From: Pseudomonadota bacterium
Lineage (GTDB): Bacteria; Pseudomonadota; Alphaproteobacteria; Rhizobiales; Devosiaceae
Length of the DNA: 64,000 nt
Direction of reading: 5' to 3'
NCBI GenBank assembly: GCA_023433775.1
Contig: JAEYTY010000151.1
Location: forward strand, 1 to 64,000
The position numbers were made by a program, and so were the translations under genes. Every line of letters begins with the position of its first letter. Positions within the stretch are counted from its first letter, which is position 1. Positions 11,850-22,035 of the stretch are shown here, piece after piece. The notes beneath the pieces were generated by a model. The model worked only from the letters and a program-made list of their open reading frames with translations. It made no database searches and was not told the DNA's origin.

Positions 11850-12221
11850 ATCGGTCCTCGTCTATCGGCCCGCGGATCGGGCCGCCGCATTGGTTGTGGA
11901 ATCGCGTCTGTTTCTGCCCTGATTATAGCGGGCAGATGACGTTTTCGCTCTAGTGTCGTTTCGTCCGCATTCCACCAGTGGTTTTAGCGGCTTTGCAGCC
12001 CCTTCACACTTCGGTGAGCTCACTTTTCCTGCCGCAATTACCCACCATCTTTTATTCAGTTCATCGGAGACGCAAACGACCCATGCACCGATGAGCAGGG
12101 TACGGTTCGCTGCTTGTCCCCCAAGCCCTCAACAGCGCAGCGGGGCCGCATCCCCAAGGAGGCCGTCCGGCAGAAACGCCGGGCGGCCTTTCGCTTACGC
12201 AGGCCTGCGCGATCTCAAACC
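11850..12221. other. Intergenic stretch with a GC-rich hairpin; no supported gene
   Basis: No convincing protein or known RNA was recognised here. At 12159-12190 AGGCCGTCCGGC pairs (one G-U) with GCCGGGCGGCCT around a short loop, followed by TTCGCTTA on the + strand. This could be a weak terminator or the 3' hairpin of a small RNA. A + strand frame through 11953-12237 has no start context or similarity and was not called. Confidence 0.4.
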
Positions 12222-12830
12222 TCAGGGGCTAGTATAGTCGAGCACTGTTTCTGGATTGATCTCGCCATCATAGCTGGCGTCGATATCGTATCGGACAAGG
12301 GCGAATTCGCCGTCGTTGAATATCCAGGTCCCCGACGAGCTCGCGTCGCCAATGCCGCGCCAATAGGAATGGGCGCTGATCGTGCCGGTTTCGGAATCGA
12401 ATTCTGAATTGACCAGGATCAGGCTCGAGGACATGCCGGTGACGGTCAGGCTTTCGAGCGCGCTGTCGATGCTGTCGTCCTCGGCATATTTCGCCTCGAA
12501 GCTGGGATTGGCGAAGGCCAGTGGCGTCAGCCCGTCATAATCGCGATTGATGTAATAGGCGTGCTGGACATTATAGGCGCCGGAGCCACAGAAAATGCGG
12601 ATCAGCGTGACGGTTTCTTCCTCCGCGTCCGCGCTCCAGCTGGGCTTGTAGGTGAGGTCCCATTGCAAATAGGCGTCTTCGGGCACGAAGCTGCCCTCGA
12701 AAAGCTCGCAATTGGTGCCGCCGGCCAGCGCATGCAGCGCTCGCGCCTGCGTTTCCAGCGAGGCGTCCTGCGCCAGGGCAGGGGTCGCACAAAGCGCTGC
12801 TAGCGACAGCCAAAGCAATGGACGGATCAT
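12222..12830 (-). CDS. Secreted protein, possibly DUF1176-like
   Basis: 202 residues with a signal peptide ([20 protein letters not shown], cleavage before QDASLE). The mature protein has two Cys (NCELFEGS and RIFCGSG) that could form a disulfide, and a C-terminal part ([20 protein letters not shown]) that resembles the tail of DUF1176 proteins. That resemblance is by eye only. Predicted periplasmic; function unknown. It diverges from folD across a short shared promoter region. Confidence 0.65.
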   Translation of the reverse strand: MIRPLLWLSLAALCATPALAQDASLETQARALHALAGGTNCELFEGSFVPEDAYLQWDLTYKPSWSADAEEETVTLIRIFCGSGAYNVQHAYYINRDYDGLTPLAFANPSFEAKYAEDDSIDSALESLTVTGMSSSLILVNSEFDSETGTISAHSYWRGIGDASSSGTWIFNDGEFALVRYDIDASYDGEINPETVLDYTSP

Positions 12831-12904
12831 TTCTCTTCCCTTATGTCGAAACCCGAACGCGGGAGCGATTTCCCGCGCCTCAATTCAAGCAGATCGAGGC
12901 CGAT

Positions 12905-13807
12905 ATGACCGCAAAAATCATCGACGGAAAACTCTTTGCCGAGAATCTGCGCGCCTCCATTGCCGGCCACGTCGCCCGTCTGAAAGCCGATCACGGCATC
13001 ACCCCCGGGCTCGCGGTGGTCATTGTCGGCCACGACCCGGCCAGCCAGGTCTATGTCTCCAACAAGGCCAAGCAGACCGCCGAAGTGGGGATGAATTCTT
13101 TTAAGCACGAACTGCCCGAAGACATTTCCGAGGCCGACCTGCTGGCGCTGGTGCACAAGCTCAATGCCGATCCAGCCGTGCACGGCATTCTCGTTCAGAT
13201 GCCGGTGCCCAAGCATATCGACCCCAACAAGGTCATCGAAGCCATCGAACCCAGCAAGGACGTCGATTGCTTCACGCCTGCCAATGTCGGCAAGGTGCAG
13301 ATCGGCCTGCCGGGCCCTGTCTCCTGCACGCCGCTCGGCTGCCTCATGCTGCTGCGCGATCAACTCGGCAGCCTTGAAGGCAAGCACGCCGTCATCATTG
13401 GCCGCTCCAATCTCGTCGGCAAGCCGATGATGCAGCTGCTGTTGCGCGACAATTGCACCGTCACCGTCGCCCATTCGCGCACAAAAGATCTCGCCAGCGT
13501 CGTCCGCCAGGCCGATATTGTCGTTGCCGCCGTTGGCCGCCCCGAAATGGTCCGTGGCGACTGGATCAAGCCGGGTGCCGTTGTCATCGATGTCGGTATC
13601 AATCGTATTCCCGCGCCTGAGCGCGGCGAGGGCAAGACGCGCCTTGTGGGCGATGTCGCCTATGCCGAAGCCGCCGAAGTCGCTGGCGCCATCACCCCCG
13701 TGCCGGGCGGCGTTGGCCCCATGACCATTGCCTGCCTCCTGGCCAATACCATCACTACGGCCTCGCTGATCAATGGACTCGTGCCCCCCAGCGACCTCAC
13801 CGCATGA
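12905..13807 (+). CDS. folD: Bifunctional methylene-THF dehydrogenase / methenyl-THF cyclohydrolase
   Basis: 300 residues from ATG 12905 ([16 protein letters not shown]); the longer upstream frame lacks similarity. FolD converts 5,10-methylene-THF to 10-formyl-THF in one-carbon metabolism. Visible features are [17 protein letters not shown], the catalytic Lys in [20 protein letters not shown], the P-x-x-P-type segment PVSCTPLGC and the NADP-binding [13 protein letters not shown], ending with [12 protein letters not shown]. Its stop overlaps the next gene by 4 bp (ATGA), so the two are translationally coupled. Confidence 0.96.
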   Translation: MTAKIIDGKLFAENLRASIAGHVARLKADHGITPGLAVVIVGHDPASQVYVSNKAKQTAEVGMNSFKHELPEDISEADLLALVHKLNADPAVHGILVQMPVPKHIDPNKVIEAIEPSKDVDCFTPANVGKVQIGLPGPVSCTPLGCLMLLRDQLGSLEGKHAVIIGRSNLVGKPMMQLLLRDNCTVTVAHSRTKDLASVVRQADIVVAAVGRPEMVRGDWIKPGAVVIDVGINRIPAPERGEGKTRLVGDVAYAEAAEVAGAITPVPGGVGPMTIACLLANTITTASLINGLVPPSDLTA

Positions 13808-14352
13808 GTGCTGACGCTCACGATCCGGGTGGCAAGGTGCGCTTGCGCCTCGGCGAAGGTGTGCGCGGCGACGCCGTCATGAGCGCCGATGGCCGCTACC
13901 GCCAGATCATGCGCCGCTGGCTGGGCGACGCATTTCCCCCGGACTACATCCTCTTCATCGGCATGAACCCGTCGACCGCCGATGCGACCGTGGATGACCC
14001 GACCTGCGCCCGCGAGTGGACCTTCGCCCGCCGCGAGGGCTTTTCGGCGATGGTCAAATGCAATGTCGGAGATTATCGCGCCACCAATCCCAAAATGCTG
14101 CTGCAGCCGGGCATGGTCGCCGTGTCCGAGGCCAATATTCCCGCCATCCGCGCCGCCGCGAGCGGGGCAGGGCGCATTGTCCTCTGTCACGGCAAACTCA
14201 ACAAGGCTCTGGCACCCGCCGGCCGCGAACTTGTTGCTGTCTTGCGCTCGGATGGCCACGCTCTCTGGTGCTTCGGCACCAATGCCGATGGCTCGCCAAA
14301 GCATCCGCTCTATCTGCGGTCTGACACCCAATTGGTGCCATTTCCAAGCTGA
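13804..14352 (+). CDS. DUF1643-family protein
   Basis: 182 residues, starting within the folD stop (ATGA overlap). It has the family pattern [29 protein letters not shown], a Trp/Phe-rich segment with [13 protein letters not shown], and the C-terminal [21 protein letters not shown]1643 proteins are widespread and uncharacterised. Coupling to folD suggests co-expression rather than a shared pathway. Soluble, no signal peptide. Confidence 0.85.
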   Translation: MSADAHDPGGKVRLRLGEGVRGDAVMSADGRYRQIMRRWLGDAFPPDYILFIGMNPSTADATVDDPTCAREWTFARREGFSAMVKCNVGDYRATNPKMLLQPGMVAVSEANIPAIRAAASGAGRIVLCHGKLNKALAPAGRELVAVLRSDGHALWCFGTNADGSPKHPLYLRSDTQLVPFPS

Positions 14353-14443
14353 TCACATTTATTGCGTTTCAATCACAATTTGGAACCAACCAGCGCCTCA
14401 ACTCTTTGTCCCTCTACGCAGACCTACGCGTTGAGGCAACAAA

Positions 14444-15037
14444 TTGCAGACACAGATCAAGTACATACTCGGCATTGCCGGGGCGCTTCTTGCTGTGCAA
14501 GGCGCAGCCGCGCAGTCCGACAGGGACCAGAACACCTTTGTGTTCGGCGGGCGCTATACCAACCAATATATCGAGAACGCCCTCAACCCGTTCACCGTAG
14601 GTTACGAGAACAACTATGTTGTCGGCGCGGGATATCAGGAATTTTTCCTCGGCGAGGACGGTGGCCTGAAACTCGGCGGTGAAGTCGGCGCGGCCCTGCG
14701 CATGGGTAACCAGACCTCGACCGAAATCTGGGTCGGCCCGGTGCTGCGCGCCGATGGCCTCATCCAGACCGATCACGTGAAGATTTCCCTCAGCGCCACC
14801 GCTGGCCTGTCACTGACCAGCGATACCATCGGCATCGAGGCACAGCGCGAGCGCGAAACCAATGGCGACACCACTCTGCTCTACTATTTCGGTCCTGAGC
14901 TCAGCGTGGCCAGCACAGACGATCCGGATCTGGAATTCTTCTGGCGCCTGCATCACCGCTCGGGTGGTGGCGGCACATTGGGCGGCCTTCGCGATGGCGC
15001 CAACGCCACGGCCCTCGGCGTTCGCCTGCATTTCTAG
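14444..15037 (+). CDS. Probable outer-membrane beta-barrel protein
   Basis: The 197-residue product begins (TTG start) with a signal peptide (MQTQIKYILGIAGALLAVQG, cleavage near AAAQ). It continues with alternating hydrophobic/polar strands, many Gly and aromatic residues, and ends in the terminal Phe typical of outer-membrane proteins (ALGVRLHF). The penultimate segment (HHRSGGGGTLGG) is faintly like the His/Ser region of PagL-type lipid A deacylases, but that is not enough to assign activity. It stands alone after the folD operon. Confidence 0.65.
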   Translation: MQTQIKYILGIAGALLAVQGAAAQSDRDQNTFVFGGRYTNQYIENALNPFTVGYENNYVVGAGYQEFFLGEDGGLKLGGEVGAALRMGNQTSTEIWVGPVLRADGLIQTDHVKISLSATAGLSLTSDTIGIEAQRERETNGDTTLLYYFGPELSVASTDDPDLEFFWRLHHRSGGGGTLGGLRDGANATALGVRLHF

Positions 15038-15040
15038 GCG

Positions 15041-15403
15041 CTACGCGCTTCCCACGAGATAAAACCGCCGCGCCACAATGTGGTCACGCAGCGCCTGTGC
15101 TGGAAGTTTTCCAGTCAGCGCCGCGATGACCTGCGCCGTATCGGGTGATGCACTCGCATCCACCATCACGCTGGTGAATTCGGGTCGCAGACCCTGCCGC
15201 ACGCCTTCGAGCAGATCGTGCAGGAGCGCCCGCACATCCGTGCGCGCCACACAGGCAATGCAGTGCTGTCCATCCTCATGCCCGTGCCCCGAATTAGCCG
15301 GAAGCCGGATCAGGGCTGTGTCGGGTCCAAGCGCCATTAAATGGCCCGGCTCGGTGACGAGAGTGACGGGGATTGGATCGGCTTTGGAAATAGTCGCGTC
15401 CAT
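15041..15403 (-). CDS. Small protein of unknown function downstream of metH
   Basis: 120 residues if started at ATG 15403 (MDATISKADPIPVTLVTEPG); an upstream ATG would begin inside an intergenic palindrome and is unlikely. A His/Cys-rich element (HGHEDGQHCIACVART) could bind metal, and the opening PVTLVTEPG recalls the first strand of CobW-type P-loop GTPases, but no P-loop is present. It is codirectional with metH, downstream of it across the palindrome. No function assigned. Confidence 0.6.
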   Translation of the reverse strand: MDATISKADPIPVTLVTEPGHLMALGPDTALIRLPANSGHGHEDGQHCIACVARTDVRALLHDLLEGVRQGLRPEFTSVMVDASASPDTAQVIAALTGKLPAQALRDHIVARRFYLVGSA

Positions 15404-15410
15404 CACTATG

Positions 15411-15484
15411 TCATTCCCGCGAAAACGGGAACCTCCGTTTCCTTTGCCATGATGCAAACAGGGTTCCCGCTTTCGCGGGAATGA
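15411..15484. repeat. Imperfect inverted-repeat element built on TCATTCCCGCGAAA
   Basis: TCATTCCCGCGAAAACGGGAA (left arm from 15411, 21 bases in the arm) is mirrored by TTCCCGCTTTCGCGGGAATGA ending at 15484. Repeats with this ATTCCCGCGAAAGCGGGAAT theme are very common in alphaproteobacterial intergenic DNA. It lies between metH and the next small gene and may stabilise the metH 3' end. Confidence 0.75.
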
Positions 15485-15499
15485 CTCCCTGGTCCCACC

Positions 15500-18400
15500 T
15501 CACTCCGCCGCCACAATCCCTGGACCAGGAATGTAATTCAGGATCGGCCCAAGCCACCGCTCGACCTCCTGCACGTCCATGCCCTTGCGCTGTGCATAGT
15601 CGATGACCTGATCGCGCTCCACCTTGGCGACACCGAAATAATAGGCATCCGGATGGCTGTAATACATGCCAGAAACGCTCGAACCCGGCCACATGGCAAA
15701 GCTCTCGGTCAGCGTTACGCCGACCGTCTTTTCCGCGTCGAGCAGCCGGAACAGCGTCGTCTTTTCGGTATGGTCAGGCTGCGCCGGATAACCCGGGGCA
15801 GGGCGAATACCCTGATAGGTTTCGCCGATCAGTTCTTCATTGCTGAGCGTTTCATCCGCGGCATAGCCCCAGAATTCGCGGCGCACCCGCTTGTGCATGA
15901 ATTCGGCCATGGCTTCGGCAAAGCGGTCGGCCAAAGCCTTCACCAGAATAGACGAATAGTCGTCATTGGCCCGCTCATAGCGCTCGGCAATCGCCACTTC
16001 CTCGATACCGGCCGTCACCACGAAGCCGCCGAGATAATCCGGCTTGCCGCTGTCGTCCGGCGCCACGAAATCGCTCAGCGCCATGTTCGGCTTGCCATCG
16101 CGCTTTGAAAGTTGCTGGCGCAGGGTGAAGAACGTGTCGAGCGTCTCCTTGCGGCTCTCGTCGGCATAAAGCCGCACATCGTCGCCCACCGCGTTTGCAG
16201 GCCAGAACCCGACCACTGCCTTGGGCACAAACCATTTTTCGTCGATGATCCGTGCCAGCATGGCCTGCGCATCGGCCCATAGCGCCCGCGCTGCCTCGCC
16301 CTGCTTTTCATCCTCGAGGATTGCCGGAAAACGCCCCTTCAATTCCCAGGTCTGGAAGAAGGGCGTCCAGTCGATATAGGTCGCCAGTTCGGCCAGGTCG
16401 AAATCCTCGAACACTTTCGTGCCGAGGAAACTCGGCTTCGGCGGCGTATAGGCGGACCAGTCCGGCCGGAAGGCATTTTCTCGCGCCGAGCTAAGCGGTA
16501 ACCGCTTCTTTTCTGATTCCGCCCGCTCATGCGCCGCTGCTGCCTTGGCATATTCGGCCCGTACCTGATCGATAAAGGTCACCTTGGTGTCCTGCGACAG
16601 CAGGCTCGAAACCACGCCCACGGCACGGCTTGCGTCATTCACATAGACTGCCTGACCACGCTCATAGCGCGGATGGATTTTCACCGCCGTATGCACGCGG
16701 CTGGTCGTCGCTCCGCCGATCAACAGGGGAATATCAAAGCCCTCACGCTCCATTTCGGCTGCCACATGCACCATCTCGTCGAGCGAAGGCGTTATCAGCC
16801 CGGAGAGACCAATGATGTCGACCTTTTCCTCGCGCGCCGTGTCGAGAATCTTCTGCGTCGGCACCATGACGCCGAGATCGATGATCTCGTAATTATTGCA
16901 GGCCAGAACCACGCCCACGATATTCTTGCCGATATCGTGCACATCGCCCTTCACCGTCGCCATCAGCACTTTTCCGGCGCTTTGCCGCCCGGCAGCATCG
17001 CCATTGGCGTCCTTTTCTGCCTCCATATAGGGCATGAGATAGGCCACCGCCTGCTTCATCACCCGCGCCGATTTCACCACCTGCGGCAGGAACATTTTGC
17101 CCGACCCGAACAGGTCACCCACCACATTCATCCCGGCCATCAGCGGGCCCTCGATAACGTGCAATGGCCGCGCCGCTTCTTGCCGCGCCACTTCCGTGTC
17201 GCTCTCGATGAATTCGGTAATGCCATTGACCAGCGCGTGGGTGATGCGCTCACCCACCGGCAATTCGCGCCAGCTCATGTCCTTGGCTTTGCCTTCGCCG
17301 CCGGCCTGGCCCCTATAGCGCTCGGCCAGTGCCAGCAGGCGATCGGTCGAATCCTCCCGCCGGTTGAGGACAACGTTCTCGCAGGCCTCGCGCAATTCCG
17401 GGTCGATGCTTTCATAGACCGCCAGCTGCCCGGCATTGACGATGCCCATGTCCATGCCGACCTTGATGGCATGGTAGAGGAACACCGCGTGCATGGCCTC
17501 GCGCACCGGCTCATTGCCCCGGAACGAGAAGCTCAGGTTCGAGACGCCGCCCGAAATATGTACGTGGGGCAGGGTGTCGACGATCCGCCGCGTCGCCTCG
17601 ATGAAGTCGACGCCGTAATTATTGTGCTCCTCGATACCCGTCGCCACGGCGAACACATTGGGGTCGAAGATGATGTCTTCCGGCGGGAATCCAACTTCCT
17701 CGGTCAGCAGCTTATAGGCGCGGGTACAGATCTCGACCTTGCGCTCTTCCGTATCGGCCTGTCCGGTTTCGTCAAAGGCCATCACCACCACGGCCGCGCC
17801 ATAGGCGCGCACCAGCCGCGCGTGATGCAGAAACGCCTCTTCGCCTTCCTTCATCGAGATGGAATTGACCAGCGCCTTGCCCTGCACGCATTTTAGCCCC
17901 GCCTCGATCACGTCCCACTTGGACGAGTCGATCATCAGCGGCACCTTTGCGATGTCGGGTTCTGCCGCCAGTAGGTTGAGGAACTCGATCATCACCTGCT
18001 TAGAGTCAATCAGGCCCTCATCCATATTGATGTCGATGATCTGGGCGCCATTGGCCACCTGGTCGCGCGCCACTTCCAGCGCCGCCGTATAATCACCCGC
18101 CGTGATCAGCTTGCGGAACCGCGCCGAGCCGGTGACATTGGTCCGCTCGCCGATATTGACGAAGGGAATGTCCTTGGTCAGCGTAAATGGCTCCAGCCCC
18201 GCCAGCCGCAGCAGCGGCTTCACTTCGGGAATAGCGCGCGGTTTGTGCCGGCCCACGGCCTCGGCAATGGCGCGGATATGGTCCGGCGTCGAGCCGCAGC
18301 AGCCGCCGACAATGTTGACATAACCCGCCTTGGCAAAGCCTTCGATCTGCTCGGCCATGAATTCGGGCGTTTCGTCATACTGGCCAAAGGCATTGGGCAG

Positions 18401-19264
18401 GCCGGCATTGGGATAGGCGCAGATCAGCGTATCGGCGACATCGGACAATTCGCCCAGATGCTCGCGCATGGCATTGGCGCCCAGCGCGCAATTGAGCCCG
18501 ATGGTGATCGGATTGGCGTGGCGCACCGAATACCAGAAGGCGCTCGGCGTCTGGCCGGACAGCGTCCGCCCCGAAAGGTCTGTAATCGTGCCCGAGAGCA
18601 TGATCGGCACATCAATGCCGCGCTCCTCGAACAGCCGCTGCGCCGCAAAGATGCCCGCCTTGGTGTTGAGCGTATCGGTAATCGTCTCGAACAGCAGCAG
18701 GTCCGCGCCCGCATCCACCAGCCCGCGAATGGCCTCGCCATAAACGCCCACCAGGTCATCGAACGTAATCGCGCGGTGCCCGGGGCTGTTGACGTCGGTG
18801 GACATGGACGAGGTCTTGTTGGTCGGCCCGAGCGCACCCGCCACGAACCGCCGCTTGCCATCTTCGGCCTCGGCGCGCTGGGCCGCCCGCCGCGCCACCA
18901 GCACGCCCTGATAATTGATGTCGTAGACCGCTTCTTCACAGGCATAATCGGCCTGCGCCACAGAGGTTGCCGAAAATGTATTGGTCTCGGCAATATCCGC
19001 TCCGGCCATGAAATAGGCGTAGTGGATATCCTCGATCATCTGCGGCTCGGTCAGCACCAGCAGGTCATTGTTGCCCTGCAGCGGCAATTTCCAGTCGCGG
19101 AACCGCTCGCCCCGGAAATTCTCCTCCGCCAGCCCCAGCCGCTGGATCATCGTGCCCATGGCGCCGTCGAGGATCAGGATGCGCTCGCGCGCCGCCGCGC
19201 TCAGCGCAGCGCGCACTTCAGTCCAGTCGGGCAGGCTTGTCGGCTGATTAGGGGAGGGGCTCAT
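15500..19264 (-). CDS. metH: Cobalamin-dependent methionine synthase
   Basis: This 1254-residue protein has all four modules: the homocysteine-binding barrel (about 25-340, zinc ligands in LNCALGAN and VGGCCGST), the methyl-THF pterin barrel (about 370-640, [13 protein letters not shown]), the B12 domain (about 670-900, with the cobalt-ligand His in [11 protein letters not shown]), and the reactivation domain that uses S-adenosylmethionine (about 930-1245, ending near [12 protein letters not shown] and the following conserved segment). It regenerates methionine from homocysteine. A perfect palindrome 59 bp upstream of the start is a likely operator. Intact and of usual length. Confidence 0.97.
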   Translation of the reverse strand: MSPSPNQPTSLPDWTEVRAALSAAARERILILDGAMGTMIQRLGLAEENFRGERFRDWKLPLQGNNDLLVLTEPQMIEDIHYAYFMAGADIAETNTFSATSVAQADYACEEAVYDINYQGVLVARRAAQRAEAEDGKRRFVAGALGPTNKTSSMSTDVNSPGHRAITFDDLVGVYGEAIRGLVDAGADLLLFETITDTLNTKAGIFAAQRLFEERGIDVPIMLSGTITDLSGRTLSGQTPSAFWYSVRHANPITIGLNCALGANAMREHLGELSDVADTLICAYPNAGLPNAFGQYDETPEFMAEQIEGFAKAGYVNIVGGCCGSTPDHIRAIAEAVGRHKPRAIPEVKPLLRLAGLEPFTLTKDIPFVNIGERTNVTGSARFRKLITAGDYTAALEVARDQVANGAQIIDINMDEGLIDSKQVMIEFLNLLAAEPDIAKVPLMIDSSKWDVIEAGLKCVQGKALVNSISMKEGEEAFLHHARLVRAYGAAVVVMAFDETGQADTEERKVEICTRAYKLLTEEVGFPPEDIIFDPNVFAVATGIEEHNNYGVDFIEATRRIVDTLPHVHISGGVSNLSFSFRGNEPVREAMHAVFLYHAIKVGMDMGIVNAGQLAVYESIDPELREACENVVLNRREDSTDRLLALAERYRGQAGGEGKAKDMSWRELPVGERITHALVNGITEFIESDTEVARQEAARPLHVIEGPLMAGMNVVGDLFGSGKMFLPQVVKSARVMKQAVAYLMPYMEAEKDANGDAAGRQSAGKVLMATVKGDVHDIGKNIVGVVLACNNYEIIDLGVMVPTQKILDTAREEKVDIIGLSGLITPSLDEMVHVAAEMEREGFDIPLLIGGATTSRVHTAVKIHPRYERGQAVYVNDASRAVGVVSSLLSQDTKVTFIDQVRAEYAKAAAAHERAESEKKRLPLSSARENAFRPDWSAYTPPKPSFLGTKVFEDFDLAELATYIDWTPFFQTWELKGRFPAILEDEKQGEAARALWADAQAMLARIIDEKWFVPKAVVGFWPANAVGDDVRLYADESRKETLDTFFTLRQQLSKRDGKPNMALSDFVAPDDSGKPDYLGGFVVTAGIEEVAIAERYERANDDYSSILVKALADRFAEAMAEFMHKRVRREFWGYAADETLSNEELIGETYQGIRPAPGYPAQPDHTEKTTLFRLLDAEKTVGVTLTESFAMWPGSSVSGMYYSHPDAYYFGVAKVERDQVIDYAQRKGMDVQEVERWLGPILNYIPGPGIVAAE

Positions 19265-19322
19265 CGCCGTCTCGCTTTCAGGTGGTCAATCGCACCGGGC
19301 GATCCGGCGCTGCAGGCATGAC

Positions 19323-19338
19323 ATAAAGATATCTTTAT
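19323..19338. promoter_or_regulatory. Perfect 16-bp palindrome upstream of metH, probable operator
   Basis: ATAAAGATATCTTTAT lies 59-74 bp before the metH start. Its AT-rich dyad symmetry is typical of ArsR/winged-helix operators, and similar motifs occur upstream of S-adenosylmethionine-cycle genes under SahR-type ArsR regulators in Alphaproteobacteria. The regulator name is inference. Confidence 0.65.
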
Positions 19339-19514
19339 ATCAGTCAAGGTCCAAGACATGTCTTGGCGCCCCCGGGGCGATTTATCGAAAATGTTCCTCA
19401 CCCCGCTAACGCTTCATTGGCCTTAACCTCCCCTAAACCGTAAAATTGTTCGCTTCTGTATCCGCCGGACGCATCGCGTTATCGTTCCGCGCGAATATCC
19501 CTGTGTGTTGAGTA

Positions 19515-20579
19515 TTGCGTACCGTGACGACCTCCTGGCGCAGCGCCGTCCGTATGATCGCCCTTTTTGCCCTCGTGGCCCCGATGATTGCCGCCTGCGC
19601 GACAGGTGGCGGGTTGGGTGCCACCGTCAAGCGGGGCGCCTTCACCTCCAAGGAATATGGCGTCGCCGTTTCGCCGCGCGTCACGTCCAACCCCAATCCG
19701 CCCAAGGGTGGCGGCCGCTATCAGGTCGGCAAACCCTATACGGTGCGCGGCAAAACCTATGTGCCGCAACACGATCCGTCCTATTCCGCCTCCGGCAGCG
19801 CCTCCTGGTATGGCTCCGATTTCCATGGCCGGCGCACCGCCAATGGCGAAATCTTCTCCGCCAATGCCATCACCGCGGCCCATCCGACCCTGCCTTTGCC
19901 CTCCTATGTCCGCGTAACCAATCAGGACAATGGCCGCTCGGTCGTCGTGCGCGTCAATGATCGTGGCCCCTATGTCTCGGGCCGCATCATCGACCTCAGC
20001 TATCGCGCCGCCTCCATGCTGGGCTATGTTAACAAGGGCTCCACCAATGTGCGCGTCGAATATGTCGGCCAGGCGCCGCTTGAGGGCGACGATACCCGCA
20101 TGTTGGTCGCCTCCTATACCGGCCCCAACGATTTCGATTCCGGCCCTATTCGCGTGGCCAGCTCCGGCGGTTCCGGCCAAAGCGGGCGCAGCCTTGTCGG
20201 CATGACCACCAATTTCCTCGGCAATCTGTTCTCTTACGCCGATACCACGCCCGAACAGGCGGACCGCAACATCACCAGCGCCCATGCTGCCGTCAATGCC
20301 ATGGCAACCAGCTCGGGCGATCTCGCCGCCTGGGCCGCCAGCGTCGATGCGGATAAGCGCGCCGTCCATATGGTTCTGGGCACCTTCGCCGATGCGGGTA
20401 ACGCCATTGAGCTCGCCCAGCAATTCGCCGTGCTCGGCGCGGTGACGGAAGAACCGGTAACAACCAATGGCCGTTCGGCCACGCGTCTCGTGCTGACGCA
20501 GCTCAAGCCCGGCGTCGCCCCGGAGGATGCGGTCAATTTGGCGCGAGATCTTGGCCTGAACGACATAATTCTCAATTAA
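19515..20579 (+). CDS. rlpA: RlpA-like septal-ring lytic transglycosylase lipoprotein with SPOR-like C-terminus
   Basis: 354 residues from TTG 19515; GTG 19524 is an alternative start. A hydrophobic leader ends in a lipobox-like sequence (MIAACATGGG), so it is probably an outer-membrane lipoprotein. The double-psi beta-barrel domain (about 95-190) has SGSASWYGSDFHGRRTANGE, ITAAHPTLPLPSYVRVTN and VRVNDRGPYVSGRIIDLS, which contain the usual RlpA catalytic Glu and Asp region. The last ~75 residues (AVHMVLGTFADAGNA onward) look like a SPOR peptidoglycan-binding domain. RlpA cleaves naked glycan strands at division sites. The next gene is also a cell-wall enzyme, suggesting a joint role in septation. 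Confidence 0.9.
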   Translation: MRTVTTSWRSAVRMIALFALVAPMIAACATGGGLGATVKRGAFTSKEYGVAVSPRVTSNPNPPKGGGRYQVGKPYTVRGKTYVPQHDPSYSASGSASWYGSDFHGRRTANGEIFSANAITAAHPTLPLPSYVRVTNQDNGRSVVVRVNDRGPYVSGRIIDLSYRAASMLGYVNKGSTNVRVEYVGQAPLEGDDTRMLVASYTGPNDFDSGPIRVASSGGSGQSGRSLVGMTTNFLGNLFSYADTTPEQADRNITSAHAAVNAMATSSGDLAAWAASVDADKRAVHMVLGTFADAGNAIELAQQFAVLGAVTEEPVTTNGRSATRLVLTQLKPGVAPEDAVNLARDLGLNDIILN

Positions 20580-20646
20580 TTCTAGCTATTCCGGCATTAT
20601 GGGGCGATATGCTCCAAAAAATGCCTGAAATGCAGGGGAATGCCGC

Positions 20647-21789
20647 GTGAGATTGCTGTTCGCCATTGCTGCGCTGCTGGCCATGATTGTGCCGGCTGCT
20701 GCGCAGGCCGAGTTCGATACCAAGGCCCGCTTTGCCGTGCTGATGGATTATGAATCGGGAACCGTCATCTTCCAGAAGGATGCCGATGCGCGCCTGGAAC
20801 CAGCCAGCATGACCAAGCTGATGACGCTGGCCGTGGTGTTCAATGAAATCCGCGCGGGCCGCGTTTCTCTCGATGATCTTTTCTTTGTCTCGGAAAACGC
20901 CTGGCGCACCGGCGGTGCGGCCTCTGGCGGCTCGACCATGTTTGCCGAGCTCAATTCGCAGATCCGCGTCGAAGACCTGATCCGTTCCGTCATCATCCAG
21001 TCGGGCAATGACGCGGCAATCATCCTCGCCGAAGGCATTGCCGGCTCCGAAGGCACTTTTGCGGTGATGATGAACGAGTTGGCCGGCCAATTGGGCCTCA
21101 CCGGTTCCAACTTCACCAATTCGACCGGACTGCCGGACCCGAATGAATATTCGACCGCCCGCGACCTCGCCAATCTGGGCCGCTACCTGATCCGCGAATA
21201 TCCCGAATATTACCACTATTTCTCCGAGCCGGAGATGGAGTGGAACAATATAAAACAGGCCAACCGCAATTCGCTGATCGAGGTCGGCATTGGCGTTGAT
21301 GGCCTGAAGACCGGCCATACCGACGCGGCTGGCTATGGCTCTGTCGTCTCAACCGCCCAGGGCGACCGTCGCCTGGTCGCGGTCGTCCATGGGCTTGAAA
21401 CGATGCGGGATCGCGCCGAGGAAGGCCGCAAGCTCCTCACTTGGGGCGCTCGCGCCTTCGAAAAATTCTCGCCATTCCCCGACGGCGCGATTGTAGGCTT
21501 TGCCGATGTCTATGGCGGCGAAACCGGCAGCGTGGGCCTTGTCGGGCAGGGCGAACTCGCGCTCTATCTCCCACGCGGCTCCCGCCAATGCCTCACAGCC
21601 AGCATCAATTATACCGGCCCGCTCATGCCACCTGTCAGGCAGGGCGATCAGGTCGCGGAACTGCGCGTGTTCTGCAACGACCAGCTCGTTCAGGCTGCAC
21701 CGCTCTACGCCGCCGAAACCGTCGCACAGGGCGACCTCGTCCGCCGCGCCACGGATGCACTGAAGCAGCTGGCATTAGGTTGGCTCTAA
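20647..21789 (+). CDS. D-alanyl-D-alanine carboxypeptidase (PBP5/6 type)
   Basis: 380 residues, GTG start with a signal peptide (MRLLFAIAALLAMIVPAAAQ). The penicillin-binding core has all three active-site motifs: SxxK in PASMTKLM, SxN in QSGNDAA, and KTG in LKTGHTDAAG. A C-terminal PBP5-like beta-domain follows, with a C-terminal amphipathic stretch (VRRATDALKQLALGWL) that would hold it on the membrane. It trims D-Ala from peptidoglycan stem peptides in the periplasm. It follows rlpA by 67 bp. Equivalent to DacA/DacC/DacF-type enzymes; which paralogue cannot be said. Confidence 0.93.
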   Translation: MRLLFAIAALLAMIVPAAAQAEFDTKARFAVLMDYESGTVIFQKDADARLEPASMTKLMTLAVVFNEIRAGRVSLDDLFFVSENAWRTGGAASGGSTMFAELNSQIRVEDLIRSVIIQSGNDAAIILAEGIAGSEGTFAVMMNELAGQLGLTGSNFTNSTGLPDPNEYSTARDLANLGRYLIREYPEYYHYFSEPEMEWNNIKQANRNSLIEVGIGVDGLKTGHTDAAGYGSVVSTAQGDRRLVAVVHGLETMRDRAEEGRKLLTWGARAFEKFSPFPDGAIVGFADVYGGETGSVGLVGQGELALYLPRGSRQCLTASINYTGPLMPPVRQGDQVAELRVFCNDQLVQAAPLYAAETVAQGDLVRRATDALKQLALGWL

Positions 21790-21803
21790 GCCGTGCCGTA
21801 GGC

Positions 21804-21868
21804 AAATTCGCTCCGGTGGAGCGAATTTAGGTGAAGAGGCCTTGAGAGCTACGCTCGAAAGGCGGGCA
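21804..21868. repeat. Two-hairpin dispersed repeat, copy 1
   Basis: First hairpin: AAATTCGCTCC, loop GGT, GGAGCGAATTT (21804-21828). Second part: GGCCTTGAGAGCTACGCTCG followed by AAAGGCGGGC, also able to fold (GCCTT/AAGGC and GAG/CTC). The same layout recurs at 21887 and at 43073 with a different but compensated first stem, so it is a repeat family, not chance. Confidence 0.8.
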
Positions 21869-21886
21869 AACCGACCGCTGTGCGGC

Positions 21887-21951
21887 AAAATCCGTCCGGT
21901 GGACGGATTTTAGGTTCAAAGGCCATGAAGGCTATGTCTGAATGGCGGGCA
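21887..21951. repeat. Two-hairpin dispersed repeat, copy 2
   Basis: Hairpin AAAATCCGTCC, loop GGT, GGACGGATTTT (21887-21911), then GGCCATGAAGGCTATGTCTG followed by AATGGCGGGC. The spacing between the two parts matches copy 1. It lies directly upstream of tmk. Confidence 0.8.
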
Positions 21952-22035
21952 GAACCATGCATCAGGCGAACTCGCTTCTTTCCGCGCCCGGCCATGTGAC
22001 CTAAATTAGCAGCGGATAACGGAATCACCTTGCCA

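Noticed and set aside
11953..12237. Possible small + strand gene in the amn upstream region
   Set aside because: No start context, no similarity and it runs through the hairpin into the end of the opposite gene.
16529..17896. Long + strand open frame opposite metH
   Set aside because: Shadow frame; metH on the other strand has all domain motifs through the same stretch.
19265..19480. SAM-II or other riboswitch before metH
   Set aside because: The conserved SAM-II core was not found; the palindromic operator explains the leader better.
19479..20423. Gly/Ala-rich minus-strand frame opposite rlpA
   Set aside because: Low-complexity shadow; rlpA on the + strand has a lipobox and catalytic-domain motifs.
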